Assembly (NCBI GenBank): GCA_002786025.1
Contig: NHNW01000086.1
Span: 62,001 to 126,000 of the forward strand
Direction of reading: 5' to 3'
Source: Zasmidium citrigriseum
Lineage: Eukaryota; Ascomycota; Dothideomycetes; Mycosphaerellales; Mycosphaerellaceae
DNA: 64,000 bases
Below, piece by piece: positions 12,051 through 23,089 of the stretch. How positions within the stretch are numbered: position 1 is the stretch's first letter; every line of letters starts with the position of its first letter. The notes beneath the pieces were generated by a model. The model worked only from the letters and a program-made list of their open reading frames with translations, had not been told where the DNA came from and ran no database searches. The translations under genes were made by a program, and so were the position numbers.

Positions 12051-14520
12051 ACACCCCATCTTCTTGACAGCCAATAGCGGCCACTCACGACACCTTTCTC
12101 GGTATCTACTGTACAGCATGGGGACATACGACGGGCATGAGGAAACGGACAGAGCGGTATGATTACTTTATTTTGCTTTCCAAATGGCGTTCAAACAGAG
12201 GCTATGGCTCAAGGGAGAGATAGTGATACCCAAAACTAGCACAGGTAGCTTCAATTTGGTGTTTTTGGCATGTTTACCACGCTTTTTCCTCGTTTGTTCT
12301 CCATCGGAATCCAGTCAATGGCCGACGCGGCGCTGCACTACTACCCCAAGGAAACTCTTCGAAGACATGATAATGGCGAAGTTTGGAAGCCAATCTCCGT
12401 GCATGCTTCAAGCCATGATGCTCTTGACGGGAGCTATGGTATCATTGGACGTCGGCTTGACGAGGAGAATGGCGGAGCATTCGAGGGATCGTTCCAGTGT
12501 GACCTGCCGCGAAGAGCAGGACCAAGGCTGCTCTCAATCGGACAACATTGACGGCGGAGCGGTATTATCTCCATCCTACACGCCAAATACTGACCCCTGG
12601 GACGGGCATTGAAGGGCTTGAAATGTCTCTCTGCGGCCGAGATTGCTAGAACCAAGTGTTTTGTTGCAAACAAGGCACCGGCGCCGAGACAAAGTACTGG
12701 GCACGACTGTGCTCCAACGCGATATCCTTGGGCTTATCGCCTTGAGACGGGTTCGTCGCGGGATTGAAGTATCTCCATGAGGCTGCCCGACATTGCGGTG
12801 TTGACGGCCTGGATAGAAGTCTCAGAATCGATTGAGAGAAGGAGATGGTAATACTGAAATTCCTCATGCTGCGAGCCATCGTCCGCTGGACCTCAAAGAT
12901 GACGAGCAGAAGGCCCGGGTTGCTTGTCGATCTCTTCTTGTACTAAGTCTCTAGAGCGACGGCCAAAGCCTGCGAGATCACATGGCAAGAAGAGAAAGAG
13001 GTATCTAATGAGATTGGTGGCTCGAGAGAGTGTGGCGAACTATCTCGAAGAATGTTTGAACATTCTATGCTCTTGACGATTGCTATCGGGCCATAGAACT
13101 ATTGCAATGGGACAGAGTTGAGCGGGATCATTAAGATATGGTTGTCCAGTGCCACCTTTTGAAACGGATCCGGACCGGGGATCTACAGTGACATCTCTCG
13201 CTCATGAGAACCACTAATGGCACAACACTAGAGTAACATCATTACAATCGACCAAGTTGGAAGACGAGAAGTTTCAGAGGGAACACAGCCGTTGAAAGGT
13301 CCTTGCGTCTGTGCAAATAGCAATAGATAGTGGCCAAGACCGAGGGGACTGAGTAAGCCTTCAGCAGATGGACGTATTTGCAATCTCCACGGAACGCAGG
13401 CCCGTGGAGCTATCCATGGTCTAGTTGGCCGTCGAGTCTGGTGGCATGATAGAGAGAGCGAATCTACTTTGGCCTTTGATCTCTCCAGCGAGGATGTACT
13501 ACATCGCTCAAAAACCGCTTGTTTCTGGACTGCGGTTGCAATACATAGTCGATCTTCCCACCAGCTGCATTGAACATGTTGCTCGGGCGTGCTGCTCCAA
13601 CATGGCTGTTCTCCAAATTATAGCAACATTCTCCGCTATTGTGAGGCTTATTGGAAGTAGGGTGATATAGTATATCATTGGAGATCACTGCGTAGGCCTT
13701 GACCTCTGCGATGCTTAACATGGAATTTGGCTTCACCCAGAATCTAGCTTCGCTTTACTAGATACCTATCTTGTATTTACTTGGGCCATAGCCTAGCTTC
13801 ACTACAAATGTAGCTTTCCTTTACTTGAAGTATGCCCTCGCCTTACTTGGAGGATGCCTTTGCTTCACTTAGGCTAAGCGTTCGCCTTATTTGCAATTAC
13901 ATCTCCCTTTACTTAAGACTGTACCTTTACTTCATTTGCTACTGGTTTTTTCTTCAATGCGAAAAAACAACTATTCTTCACCTACAATTCTTCTTGCCTT
14001 CATTCCGTAGCTGTTACGCTTTACTTCATCTAAATGGCACGCATCACATGCAAATCCGCTAGCGCTGCGGCCCGTGCACGGAGTACACTACACCAACCTG
14101 CTCCTCTTGCAGACTCGTTACAACGACAATAGCCAAATCCAACAAACAGATCAATCATACTGATATCTAGTACGTGAGCCACATCTCCAACATGGCGCGA
14201 GAGAGTTAGTAACATCGCGATTAGCATCGGCCCTCCCCCAATGAACTTACACCGACGTTCGCATAGTGACAGCCAAAAAAACTCGAGTAATTAATTTCAC
14301 TGCGTTATGTTCTCGGTGATGGCCTGGATACCAGAAACCTTGATCATCCATTAGGCTGCAGAGCCTTGAGTTCTGTAAAGGAGACCGCGTGCGAGCCTTG
14401 ATAGTTAGAAGGTCAGATTCCCACGTACAGACCAAGGTAGAGGTATGGACTCAAGCCTTGTTGAAGTTTGTGTCATCCTGAAGGTTGTATCTCTCATGGC
14501 ACTCACCCTTCCACTTCTCC
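12051..14520. other. 2.4-kb gene-poor interval
   Basis: Normal (non-RIP) base composition, between the 3' end of the ULS1-like gene and the 3' end of the first kinase gene. Reading frames of 60-140 codons occur on both strands (for example 12184-12612 plus, 12646-12879 minus), but none shows a domain, a plausible splice structure or family resemblance. Decayed genes cannot be excluded. The only clear structure is the 22-bp-period array at 13727-13924. Confidence 0.6.
13727..13924. repeat. Degenerate tandem array, nine 22-bp units
   Basis: The A of a TTACTT-like core falls at 13735, 13757, 13779, 13801, 13823, 13845, 13867, 13889 and 13911, exactly 22 bases apart with no indel. After the ninth unit the phase slips (next core at 13929). 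Each unit reads roughly TTYGCTTYACTTG followed by nine less conserved bases often ending in GC. Units differ at several positions, so the array is old or under weak constraint. The 22-bp period is not a multiple of three and no frame stays open across it, which argues against a coding repeat. Confidence 0.85.
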
Positions 14521-17176
14521 CTACGCAGCCTGTCCTTCTTCAGCCCCTGCTCCTCCTCCTCCTTCTTCTTCTTCGGCCTCGTCATCATCGTTCTCATCGG
14601 CTCCCTCACCACTCTTATCCGGTTCGGATGAGGATACACGACCTGGACTCCGCCTCATACTTATTGGAGTCTTCGCTTTCTTCTTCTTCCTAGCCCGCGC
14701 CATCTCCATTCTTTCACCATCCTCCTCCTCTTGGCGCTTCCTTTTCTTTTCTCGGATACTTTTTTGCGGTGAGGTCTCGATATTTGTTGCGGCTGGCTGC
14801 TTATCGTTGCCATTCTTGTTTCGCATCTCGCGTGGAGCCTGAGCGGCAATTAGGTCAGCCTCAAGCTGCTTCTCCTGTGCAGCCTTCGCCGCTGCTCTTG
14901 TCACAGCCGGTTTAAATCTCTCAGGATCGAACACCGCTTCAGCTCCCGCGGGACCTCCGAGGTCTTCCGCGTCGGAATCATCGTCAGTCTTCCGTGATCT
15001 GAGCTCTGTTGGCGAAGGCCCGATTCCATGACCCTCTACAGTTCCAAGCTGGTATCTCTCCCTTCTCAGCAGCAGAGCATGTTCGAGAAACTTAGGATGG
15101 TTCGCCGGGGCATACCGAAGTCCAGAGGTCAATTTTTTGGGCCCGTCCTCACTTAACTGTCGAATCCTTTGGAGGAGAGCGTCAAGCGATGGCCTCTCGT
15201 CCGGCAAGTACTGGCAACATGCCCAGACAAGGTCTGTGAGTTCCTTTGAGTAGAATCCCTTCACTTCATCAGTGAATGCAACCGGCATGCGAGTTTTTTG
15301 GTAGCGGGCATAGGTCTCGCCATCCATAGTCTCATCGCCGTCCGACAACATTAAGATGCTGTACATGGTCATGCCGATGGACCAGACTGCACATTTCCTC
15401 GCGTGTTAGTCGCAGCCACTGGAGAGGATTGCAGTCGCTGACTTACCGTTGATCTTTTTTGTGATCCTCTGAGGGTTGTTATCGGCGTTTTCCAGTTGTT
15501 CTGACCTCTCTTCCTGCAAGAAGCTTAGCTCTCTGAATCTCCAAGCGAGGCTCGGGCACTTACTGGAGCGCTGAACCTATGGATAGTGTGCCGAAAGTTG
15601 GTGGATCGTTGGTTCTCATCTTTGAGCAAGAGGGTGAGCCCAAAATCGGCTAGCTTGGGGCTCTTGTAGCCTTTATAGATGGACCGGGAATCCACGCCTA
15701 AAAATACGTTTCCCAGCTTGATGTCTCTATGGGCCATGAAGTTCAGTCCACCCGATGAACCCAGATCTCCTTGTTGTAAGAGAAGGCCCGCATTGACGAG
15801 CGTTTCGTAGAGAAACCAGCAGAAGGGTTCGGGTACTCTGGCTCGGGGAGGATTCTCCCAGTAAAGCTTTCCTTCGATGAGTACATCCAACAAGCTTCCA
15901 TGAGGGCTAAGGTACCAAATGTCGTGTCAGCTTGTGCTACAGATGCTCAATCACGGAGATCAAACTTACCACCATTCCAAGAACAGCCGATACATTTGTT
16001 CCTTCTTGCTGATTCTCCAGTTCCGTATTTTTAAGATTTTGTCTGATGAGCCTTGGAGAGCCTGTAGTCGATACATAGCTGTGACTCTTCACGTCCGGGT
16101 TAGTGCAATATCTTCCTAGGCCCGTCTGAGAATACGTACTCGTTGGGAACACTCCGACCATTTACATTGCTCCACAAGTATGGAGTTTCCTTCTTGATGG
16201 GAAACACGGCGTTCTTGATGACGAGCCTCTGCAAAAAGTCAGCCCCTAGGTGTCTGGCAGATCAAGGCGAATAGAGATGCCTCTGAGCGTTGGCGATCTT
16301 GATGTTCCAAACCGAGAGCCAGCAAATGATCGAATAGCGACTTACATCCACAATCAAGCCAAACTCGTTGAATTTGACCCACACCTTCGTTTTACCCCAG
16401 CCTCCTTCCTGTACCTGTTCGGCATTGTTTGTCCACCATCCCCGTCCCAAATCACCTCGAGCTCGACGATCTTCTTCCGCCTTTTTCCTTTCTGCCCCCT
16501 CAGCTTGCAGCCTTGCCTCTCCTTCTGCTTGATCCTTTTCAAAATTCGCCCAAAGGTCTTCCTCATCATCACCTGTGTCCGGGTTCAGCAGATTATTACC
16601 GGTGACTGGTACTCTGCCCTCATCCGAAGTCGCAGGAGCCTTGTGGCCCTCCTTTTGCGTTCTCTTTGGTGCCGCTCCTTTGCCTTGAGCTGCAAGCGCT
16701 CCCGGCTGTGATTTTCTAGTGACCTCCAAATACTCTTTTGTCACTTTCTCATGGGCGTCATGGCGTCGAGCTCTCTCCTCTTGCAAGTACTCAGTCGTCT
16801 GACTATAACTGAAGCGCTCGTTCGTGACCTTCAGAATGTTATCCAGACACTGCCTCTCGTCACGAAGGCTCCCTTGACAGCTCAGAGCTGCCTTTTGATA
16901 TGCAAGAACCTCCGGCGCATTCGAGAGATCTTGTGGGATGGCTGGGACTGACGATATAAGCTCGTCGAAATTTGATCGAAAATCGAAGAATTGCTGCAGC
17001 CACGGCCCGAGCTGCTCCTTCATCTCAGCAGGTACATTCTTGATGTACTCGTTCACGAATTTCGTCGAAGCTGTTGTTGTGTCAGTCTTCACATGCACGA
17101 CATCTTCGAACCATTGATCGTACGTTTCTTTCCAAGCGGCTTGCCTGGTGCCGTGGCGCGCCTCATTCTTGTCCAT
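14521..17176 (-). CDS. Protein kinase-like protein A (tandem paralogue)
   Basis: Six exons on the minus strand: 17176-16346, 16228-16140, 16086-15970, 15906-15564, 15513-15447 and 15386-14521, giving 770 aa. About 255 N-terminal residues are charged and probably helical. The kinase domain follows: Gly loop EGGWGK (258-261), beta-3 Lys282, Glu307, HRD 405-407 with Asn412, DFG 433-435 and APE 459-461. The usual DVWSxG motif lacks its Asp (NGVWSIG). The tail is disordered, with basic clusters (KKRKR, ARKKKKAK) suggesting nuclear location and an acidic, Gly-rich end. It is a probable active Ser/Thr kinase of a family I cannot name; the substrate is unknown. An in-frame ATG at 17344 would add 56 residues with a hydrophobic start; I prefer 17176 (better Kozak). 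It is paralogous to the next gene. Confidence 0.8.
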
Positions 17177-17507
17177 CCCTCCTGCTCCAGTAATACCCAC
17201 TTCTCTTGTGTCTCGTCGCGAGGGGCCATCTCTTCTAATCGAACGATGGTATGTGCTGGTCGTACTTTGAATCAGCTTTTCCTCGTAATGCTGGAGTGGA
17301 GCCGCTAGGACAAAGACAATGCTCATGAAAGAGACAAACCGCATCCGACAAGCGCCAGAAGCGGACCCTTTGTTTTCCTATCCCACAAAGACCACAGTAC
17401 AGTATGCTAACGCACGAGGGCAAAAAGGGCTGAGTTTGGGTCCAGCTTTCGAGAGAACAGTACTGACTTTCCATATACCAAGGCCGAAGACCCAAACGTG
17501 CTCCTCA

Positions 17508-19971
17508 TCAGTCATCGTAATTGTCGTCAATAGGCGATCTGACCTTATGTCTCTTTGCTGGACCTTCTGATGCCCCTTCATGGCCTTCATGAGCCTTTCG
17601 CTTCCTCTTGCTCCTTGGCCGATCTTCTGGATTCGGTGCTCCTGCTTCTTGACTGCGAACATTGGCAGCGTTGCCACTCTTTCGGCCGCGAGGCGCAGAG
17701 GGACGCTGAGCAGACGTCCCATTAGCCTGGGGAGTAGGAGCACCCTGGGGAGAAGGAGCCCCAGAACGTCCCTCAATCGCTCGCTCTCTTTGCCTCGCCT
17801 GCCTCCCGAACTGACCTTCGTCGACTTCCATCGGTTTCTTAGGATCTCCACCCAAGTCATCATCGTCCGAATCCCCATCATCCTTGGGAGGTCTTGGTGG
17901 CGGTGGGAATGGCGGTGTTCTATTATTCGCTGGTTCGTCGCTCAACAAGCTTGCCAACTGCCACTTCTCCCTGCGCAGTATCAAACCACGTTCCAGGAAT
18001 CTGTAATCATCGGCCGGTGCATAACGAAGATCCTGAGCATTCCGTCGAATCCTCTTCATAGCCTGATCGAAGGTTATGCGTCTCTCTGGCAGATACTCCA
18101 TGCAATCGAGGACAAGTTGGCGAAGCGGCTCTGAGTAATGCGCGACTTCGAGAGGGCCGAAAGGAGTCGGATTTCTGCGTGTTCGAAAGAATCTTCGTTG
18201 GGTATCCTGGTGATTATCCATGTTTCCATCACCGACCTCAGATGCCATCAAGATGCCATACATGAAGTTCCCTATTTCCCAGACTGCAGAATTCGATATT
18301 AGTCGAGCTTTAGATGATGAAGGGCAGCGGTTATACCATTTGTCTTCTTGGTGGTCCGTTGAGGATTGTCCGAAGCGCCCTCCAGATAGTCTGCTCTAGT
18401 TTCCTGTAGTTCTGTCAGCCTCTTCCGTTTGAAACGACAAGCGCCCCTGGAGCCGCTGAATCAAGCTAGGATATCATTCCCCGTTTCTGCGAAAGAGTCT
18501 CAAGCTCTGGTGCATCGCCATGCGGGCCTAGTGCACGACTCAATCCGAGGGAAATTCAACGAGACATACCGGAGCATGGTAGATATATGCGCCAACGTCG
18601 GTGTCTTTGGTCAGCGTATTCTCATTATCGAGCAGCAGCGAGAGCCCAAAATCGCCTAATTTAATGCTTTTGAAGCCCTTGAAGATGTCGGTAGAGTTCA
18701 GGCCAATGAATACTATGTGCGTCAGTTCAGATGCTTCTTGTTCGGTATAACAGAGGCATACCGTTCGGAGGTTTGATGTCGTCTACGCAAAAAGAGTGTT
18801 AGCTATCCGACTCTCGTATTTGAATAAGTGCCTTCTTACGGTGGACAATCATCTTCCAACCCGGCATCCCACCCCCAGGCTCAAGGTCTGCCCTCTCCAT
18901 AAGCAGCCCAGCGGTGACCATCGTCTCAAAGATGTGCCACGCGACACTTTCATCGATCCAGTACTGCCTGATATTCCCGATGGGCCAGTAATTCTGAATG
19001 AGTTCGTTGACAGTCCCCCAAGGGCACCATTCCATCATGAGTTTGTACTTCAACTCCTGGTGATTGCCCCTGTAGTTCCGAAGCCTGACAATGCTTTCGG
19101 AGCCCTTAAGTGGTCGAAGGCTGCACATTGCAGTAATCTCGTTGGGAATCGTTCCATCAGGGTTCCAGAGAAAAGGCCTGCCTGCGGGGGTCGCATGTTT
19201 GTAGTCGGTATATTTAATGACCACGCGATCGACGATGACGCCATATTGGTTCTGCTTCACGTTGAGGTAGGCTTCGCCGTATACGCCACCTCCAAGAAAT
19301 ACCGCCTCGTACCAGTCTGGTCGGAGATTACCTCGACGCCTGCGAAGCTGCTCCGCATCAACTTCCTCATTGGCCTTCTCAAAAGCACCATGGTCCGCGG
19401 GCAAATCGTCCGTGTCCCTTCTAGCGGGCTCTCCAGCCGGAGTACCATCTTCCGGCGCTCCATGAGTAGCCTGCCTTCTCTCGGGGGCTTCATCTGGGGA
19501 AATGGGAATACGGAATCCACCCCCTGGCGCGGTCTTCCTAGGTGCTAGTGGGTGTTTAGTCTTCTCATTCTGCTTCAACAATCTTTCTTTGGCCCTCTGA
19601 TCCTTACGCTCTTTGACATCATTATTCAATCGTTCCAGATCCGCCTGTAATCGATTCCTTTCCCTTCCACGAACATTTCTCTGCTCTTGCAAATGGTCTG
19701 CCGTCGGGACAAACCCAAAGTCCTTATTCCCCTTGATTCCAAGAATACCATCAAAGACGGCAATCTCGTCTGCCAGAATCACCATACGTGCCTCGACATT
19801 CGTCCGGTAAGCGTCGACTTCGTCTTGCTGTGAGAGATCCGGAAACTCGAAATTCGACTCCGCGTATGCGGGTAGGCCGTGATATTTTGGCAATAGATCC
19901 CTCAACTGGTCCTGGGCAGTAGGGCCTAGGCCATTGAAGAAGTCCCTGATGCGCTTCTTCGCTATAAGCAT
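17508..19971 (-). CDS. Protein kinase-like protein B (tandem paralogue, HHD variant)
   Basis: Five exons on the minus strand: 19971-18840, 18782-18762, 18712-18570, 18403-18337 and 18283-17508, giving 712 aa from this start. The layout matches kinase A: a charged, probably coiled-coil N-terminus (1-225), Gly loop GGGVYG (227-232), beta-3 Lys253, Glu278, catalytic loop HHDIKPPN (377-384), DFG and an APE motif (YHAPE), then a disordered tail with SKRKRK and KRHK basic clusters. The HRD Arg is His, read across a splice junction, so activity may be altered. The introns at APE and before VWEIG coincide with those of kinase A; the two introns in the catalytic loop are private. The true N-terminus may lie further upstream: an ATG at 20128 opens a short frame (MADEEDNSPEAQW) that could splice into this one, but I found no convincing donor. 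Confidence 0.75.
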
Positions 19972-20400
19972 GGCATTAGCAAGCTGTACTACTAAGTATC
20001 ATGCCATGGAAGGTTGATGTACGTAGTGCGCCCTTCCTCTTTGCCTTGGAACCCGTGAAGTTCTCCCATGCTGACCTTTCAAGTCTAGCCCACTGCGCCT
20101 CCGGCGAGTTGTCTTCTTCGTCGGCCATTGCGTCTTGTCCGATCTGTAACCTGATGCGCTGCGCGAAGATTGTACAGAGCGAGCCCTGGGGACAAGCGAT
20201 GTTTTTCGTGGTGAGAGAGAGCCATGAACAAAGATACTATGGTCGTCAAAGAACCCAGCCGCATCCAGACAGGACAACTTCTTTATTGCCCTGTTGGAAG
20301 AACGTTCGGAAGCCACAATCTCGAATCTTTGATCACAGTCGTAGTAGTAGAACAACGTCGTAAAGTGGGTATCTCGCCAAAAACAATCCCAATCCCGTCA

Positions 20401-21339
20401 TTACTCCGGCCTTATCCTTCCTCTCCTCCTCTTCATCTCCTCAACCTTCCTCTGATCCTCTTCAAACGCCTTGACAAGGTCCTTCGCCTGCTCCTTCTTC
20501 TTCTCCCGCAGCTGCCATCGGTAGAAGTCATCCTTGATCCGATTCTTCTCTCTCTTCTTGAGCTCCTCCTCCTTCGCCTTAGTCTCTTCCTCCCGCGCAG
20601 GTCCATTCCTGCCACCGCGCGTGACAGTAATGAAACCATCCTCGTCGGGTTCTGCTCTTTGCTTGGCCAACATCTTCGCTCTGGCTTCTTCTTGAGCTGC
20701 GAATGCGCCCATGAACGCGTCCACGCTCGATTGGAGCAGCGAGTGATCGGGGTATCGTAGGCTGTGGTGTGACAAGTATCTTGCTGAACCCAAGGGCGGT
20801 ACTTTGGTGCCGATACCAGCACTCCATCTGATTTCGCTCTTATTCTTGATAGCTCTCTTGGCCTCCTTCAGCGCCAGATCGGCACTGGCCTTGTCCACAA
20901 ATGTGATGACTGCAGTTCCTCCACTGCGGTGAAGCTCGCGATCCCACACCTCAGGCAAAAGTCCAACTTCTTCTGCCTCTTGCTCTTCGTCGAGCCCTTC
21001 AAGTCCTCTCTTTCTCTTCTTTCCCTGCTTCACGGGAGCAACAGGTGCACTGATTCCCTTCCCCACTCTCGCTCCCTCGAAAGCCACGCTTTCTATCCGC
21101 GCACCGCCCAGCTGATTTGCAAACAGGCTGCGTATGTGGATCTCGGTCGCATCGGTAGGCACGTTCACGGCGAATACTTCTCGCGGTGTGTTTTCTGTCG
21201 GTACTTTGGGAGCATTGGCCCGAAGGTAGAGGTAGTGGGTGGCTTCCTTTGGGAATGACGGTTGCGCGGGGATCCGGAGCGGCAGGGCGATGAAGTCGTG
21301 GACTGTCGAGGACACTTTCGAGCCATTTATCGGCGCCAT
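20401..21339 (-). CDS. RRP7: Ribosomal RNA-processing protein 7
   Basis: Single exon, 312 aa, starting at MAPINGS (ATG 21339); the frame is open further upstream, but without an ATG that fits the family better. The N-terminal half is the Rrp7 RRM-like domain (FAVNVPTDATEIHIRSLF, then GGTAVITFVDKASADLAL). The C-terminal ~80 residues are the conserved Lys/Glu-rich Rrp7 helix with DDFYRWQLREKKKEQ and an end rich in Arg (EEMKRRRGRIRPE). In yeast, Rrp7 works with Utp22 in the UTP-C complex of the 90S pre-ribosome, for 18S rRNA maturation in the nucleolus. It is divergently transcribed from THG1. Confidence 0.92.
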   Translation of the reverse strand: MAPINGSKVSSTVHDFIALPLRIPAQPSFPKEATHYLYLRANAPKVPTENTPREVFAVNVPTDATEIHIRSLFANQLGGARIESVAFEGARVGKGISAPVAPVKQGKKRKRGLEGLDEEQEAEEVGLLPEVWDRELHRSGGTAVITFVDKASADLALKEAKRAIKNKSEIRWSAGIGTKVPPLGSARYLSHHSLRYPDHSLLQSSVDAFMGAFAAQEEARAKMLAKQRAEPDEDGFITVTRGGRNGPAREEETKAKEEELKKREKNRIKDDFYRWQLREKKKEQAKDLVKAFEEDQRKVEEMKRRRGRIRPE

Positions 21340-21635
21340 GATGGTAGGGACTGGAAATGTGTAAATGTAGCAAGGTCTCGAAAGACCTCGAGAAATTGTA
21401 GATGGGACCACGTCGATCTAGCCTTATTGAGAATAGCGGAAACTCTAACAGACGGTGCTTGCTTGTGACTGCAACTTCTTCCCGACAATATCGAAGTCAT
21501 AGATTGGTCATGCCATTAAAACACAACATGGTGTGAGACAGTTCGAGCCAGGCCATTGCGATCAGAACTCGACGTTCATCGTTGCGATCACCAAGCAATT
21601 CAAGATCTCGCAGAAGAAACCACATCAAAATCAGA
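21340..21635. promoter_or_regulatory. Shared divergent promoter, RRP7 / THG1
   Basis: Only 296 bases separate the two start codons, so both promoters and 5' leaders must lie here. No obvious TATA box or repeated element stands out. Both products act in stable RNA maturation (18S rRNA, tRNA-His), so co-expression is plausible but is an inference. Confidence 0.6.
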
Positions 21636-22481
21636 ATGGCCAACAGCGAATTCCAATACGTCCGCTCATTCGAGACTTGGGATGCCCTTCCACCTTCGAA
21701 TTGGATCGTGGTGCGTATAGATGGGCGAGGCTTCAGCAAACTCTGCAAGAAGTACAATTTTGAGAAGCCCAACGACAGACGAGCCTTGGATCTCATGAAC
21801 GCAGCAGCCGTTGAAGTTGTGCGGTCTTTCGTCGACATTGTCCTCGCATATGGTCAGAGCGATGAGTACAGCTTTATTTTCCACGAGAGCGCACAGCTAT
21901 TCGAGCGACGGGCGGCGAAGCTGGCGACTAGTGTGGCGACGCAGTTCACGGCGGAGTATTGTATGCTGTGGCCGAAGTATATGAACGGCGTTGAACTGGA
22001 ACGACCGTGGCCGACGTTTGACGGGCGATGCGTATGCTATCCTAAACGAAAGATCTTAAGGGATTACCTCTCGTGGCGACAGGCGGATTGCCACATCAAC
22101 AATCTCTATAACACGACGTTCTGGAGTCTCGTTCTCAAAGGTGGACGAACGCCGACAGAAGCCGAGGAGGATTTGAAGGGGACTGTGAGTGGAGATAAGA
22201 ATGAGATCCTGTTCAGCAGGTTTGGGATCAACTACAACAACGAAGACGAAATCTATCGGAAGGGGACGGTGGTGTATCGGGCGTACGACGAGGTGGTTAA
22301 TGGCGTGAATGGTGGGAAGAAAGAACCGACTGAGGGCAGTAAGAATCAGCTTGAGAAGGAGAGAAAGAGGAAGATGAAAGCGAGGGTTGAGATGGCGCAC
22401 TGCGATATTATTGGGGAGGCGTTTTGGGAGAAGAGGCCGTATATTCTGGCGGCCAAGAGAGGAGAGGACTGTGGGGAATAG
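21636..22481 (+). CDS. THG1: tRNA-His guanylyltransferase
   Basis: Single exon, 281 aa. The start MANSEFQYVRSFE matches the family's usual N-terminus, which is why the ATG at 21636 is chosen over longer non-ATG frames. Signature blocks are IVVRIDGRGFSKLC (metal-binding Asp in the RIDGRGF motif), KPNDRRALDLMNAAA, YGQSDEYSFIF (catalytic Asp-Glu) and CHINNLYNTTFW. Thg1 adds the essential G at position -1 of cytoplasmic and mitochondrial tRNA-His. The length is close to yeast Thg1. The C-terminus is basic. Confidence 0.95.
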   Translation: MANSEFQYVRSFETWDALPPSNWIVVRIDGRGFSKLCKKYNFEKPNDRRALDLMNAAAVEVVRSFVDIVLAYGQSDEYSFIFHESAQLFERRAAKLATSVATQFTAEYCMLWPKYMNGVELERPWPTFDGRCVCYPKRKILRDYLSWRQADCHINNLYNTTFWSLVLKGGRTPTEAEEDLKGTVSGDKNEILFSRFGINYNNEDEIYRKGTVVYRAYDEVVNGVNGGKKEPTEGSKNQLEKERKRKMKARVEMAHCDIIGEAFWEKRPYILAAKRGEDCGE

Positions 22482-23089
22482 ATGGTCCCGATTGCCTTCC
22501 AAGAGTCCGATGAAATCGACACATCCGAAAAATTCGCCTTCGCTGCTCCAATCGTCGTCTGCAGAACATCTATACAACGAGCGAAGGAGACAGCCAAGAC
22601 CTGATTGGCCAGAGAAGCGAGAACCATTGTCCACCAGACCAACTCCTTCGCGTTGAGACTCAACTTCAACGTCTCAACCCTTCATGACCGAGACCACGAG
22701 CAGCTCACGCAAAGGCAAAGAACAGTAACTCAGAATCAGCTCCTGCATCGAGTCCCACGAAGCATTCCGGGGCCAAAAGCACAGCCCTGAAGCCGGTCAA
22801 GAAACGCCAGGATCGCAGGATCAAAGCTTGGTCACCATTGATGCGTCTGAAGGAATAAGGGCATATGCAGGAAGAAAACACTGTAGGGCCCAGCTCTCAA
22901 TGGCAGAGCCTTGAATGAGGCGTTCAGGCAACTGCCATTGTCGAAACTAGGATCAAGCCCACACGAACTCAGCCGCAAGGACGCGAACGATCCACGCAAC
23001 TTCAGCTTTCAGCTCGCGTAGAGGTCCACTTTGAATTTAAGCATCCAGATGCCTCGAGCCAAGAACTGTTGGGCTTGACCGCATCTCAA
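22482..23089. other. Intergenic, nothing recognised
   Basis: This is the 3' region of THG1 and the promoter of the Zn2Cys6 gene, both on the plus strand. Short frames on both strands are shadows without features. The last 120 bases lead into the ATG at 23090. Confidence 0.6.

Noticed and set aside
12184..12879. Frames of 77-142 codons on both strands (12184-12612 plus, 12646-12879 minus)
   Set aside because: No domain, no plausible introns joining them, no conserved composition; a decayed gene is possible but not supported.
17177..17344. N-terminal extension of kinase A with a signal-peptide-like start
   Set aside because: A secretory signal conflicts with a kinase domain and nuclear-type basic clusters; the ATG at 17176 has a better context. 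The extension remains possible.
18796..19548. 250-codon plus-strand frame
   Set aside because: Antisense shadow of kinase B exon 1, which carries kinase motifs.
20401..20760. Frame at 20224-20760 plus
   Set aside because: Overlaps RRP7 antisense; Leu/Ser-rich shadow of a Lys/Glu-rich coding region.
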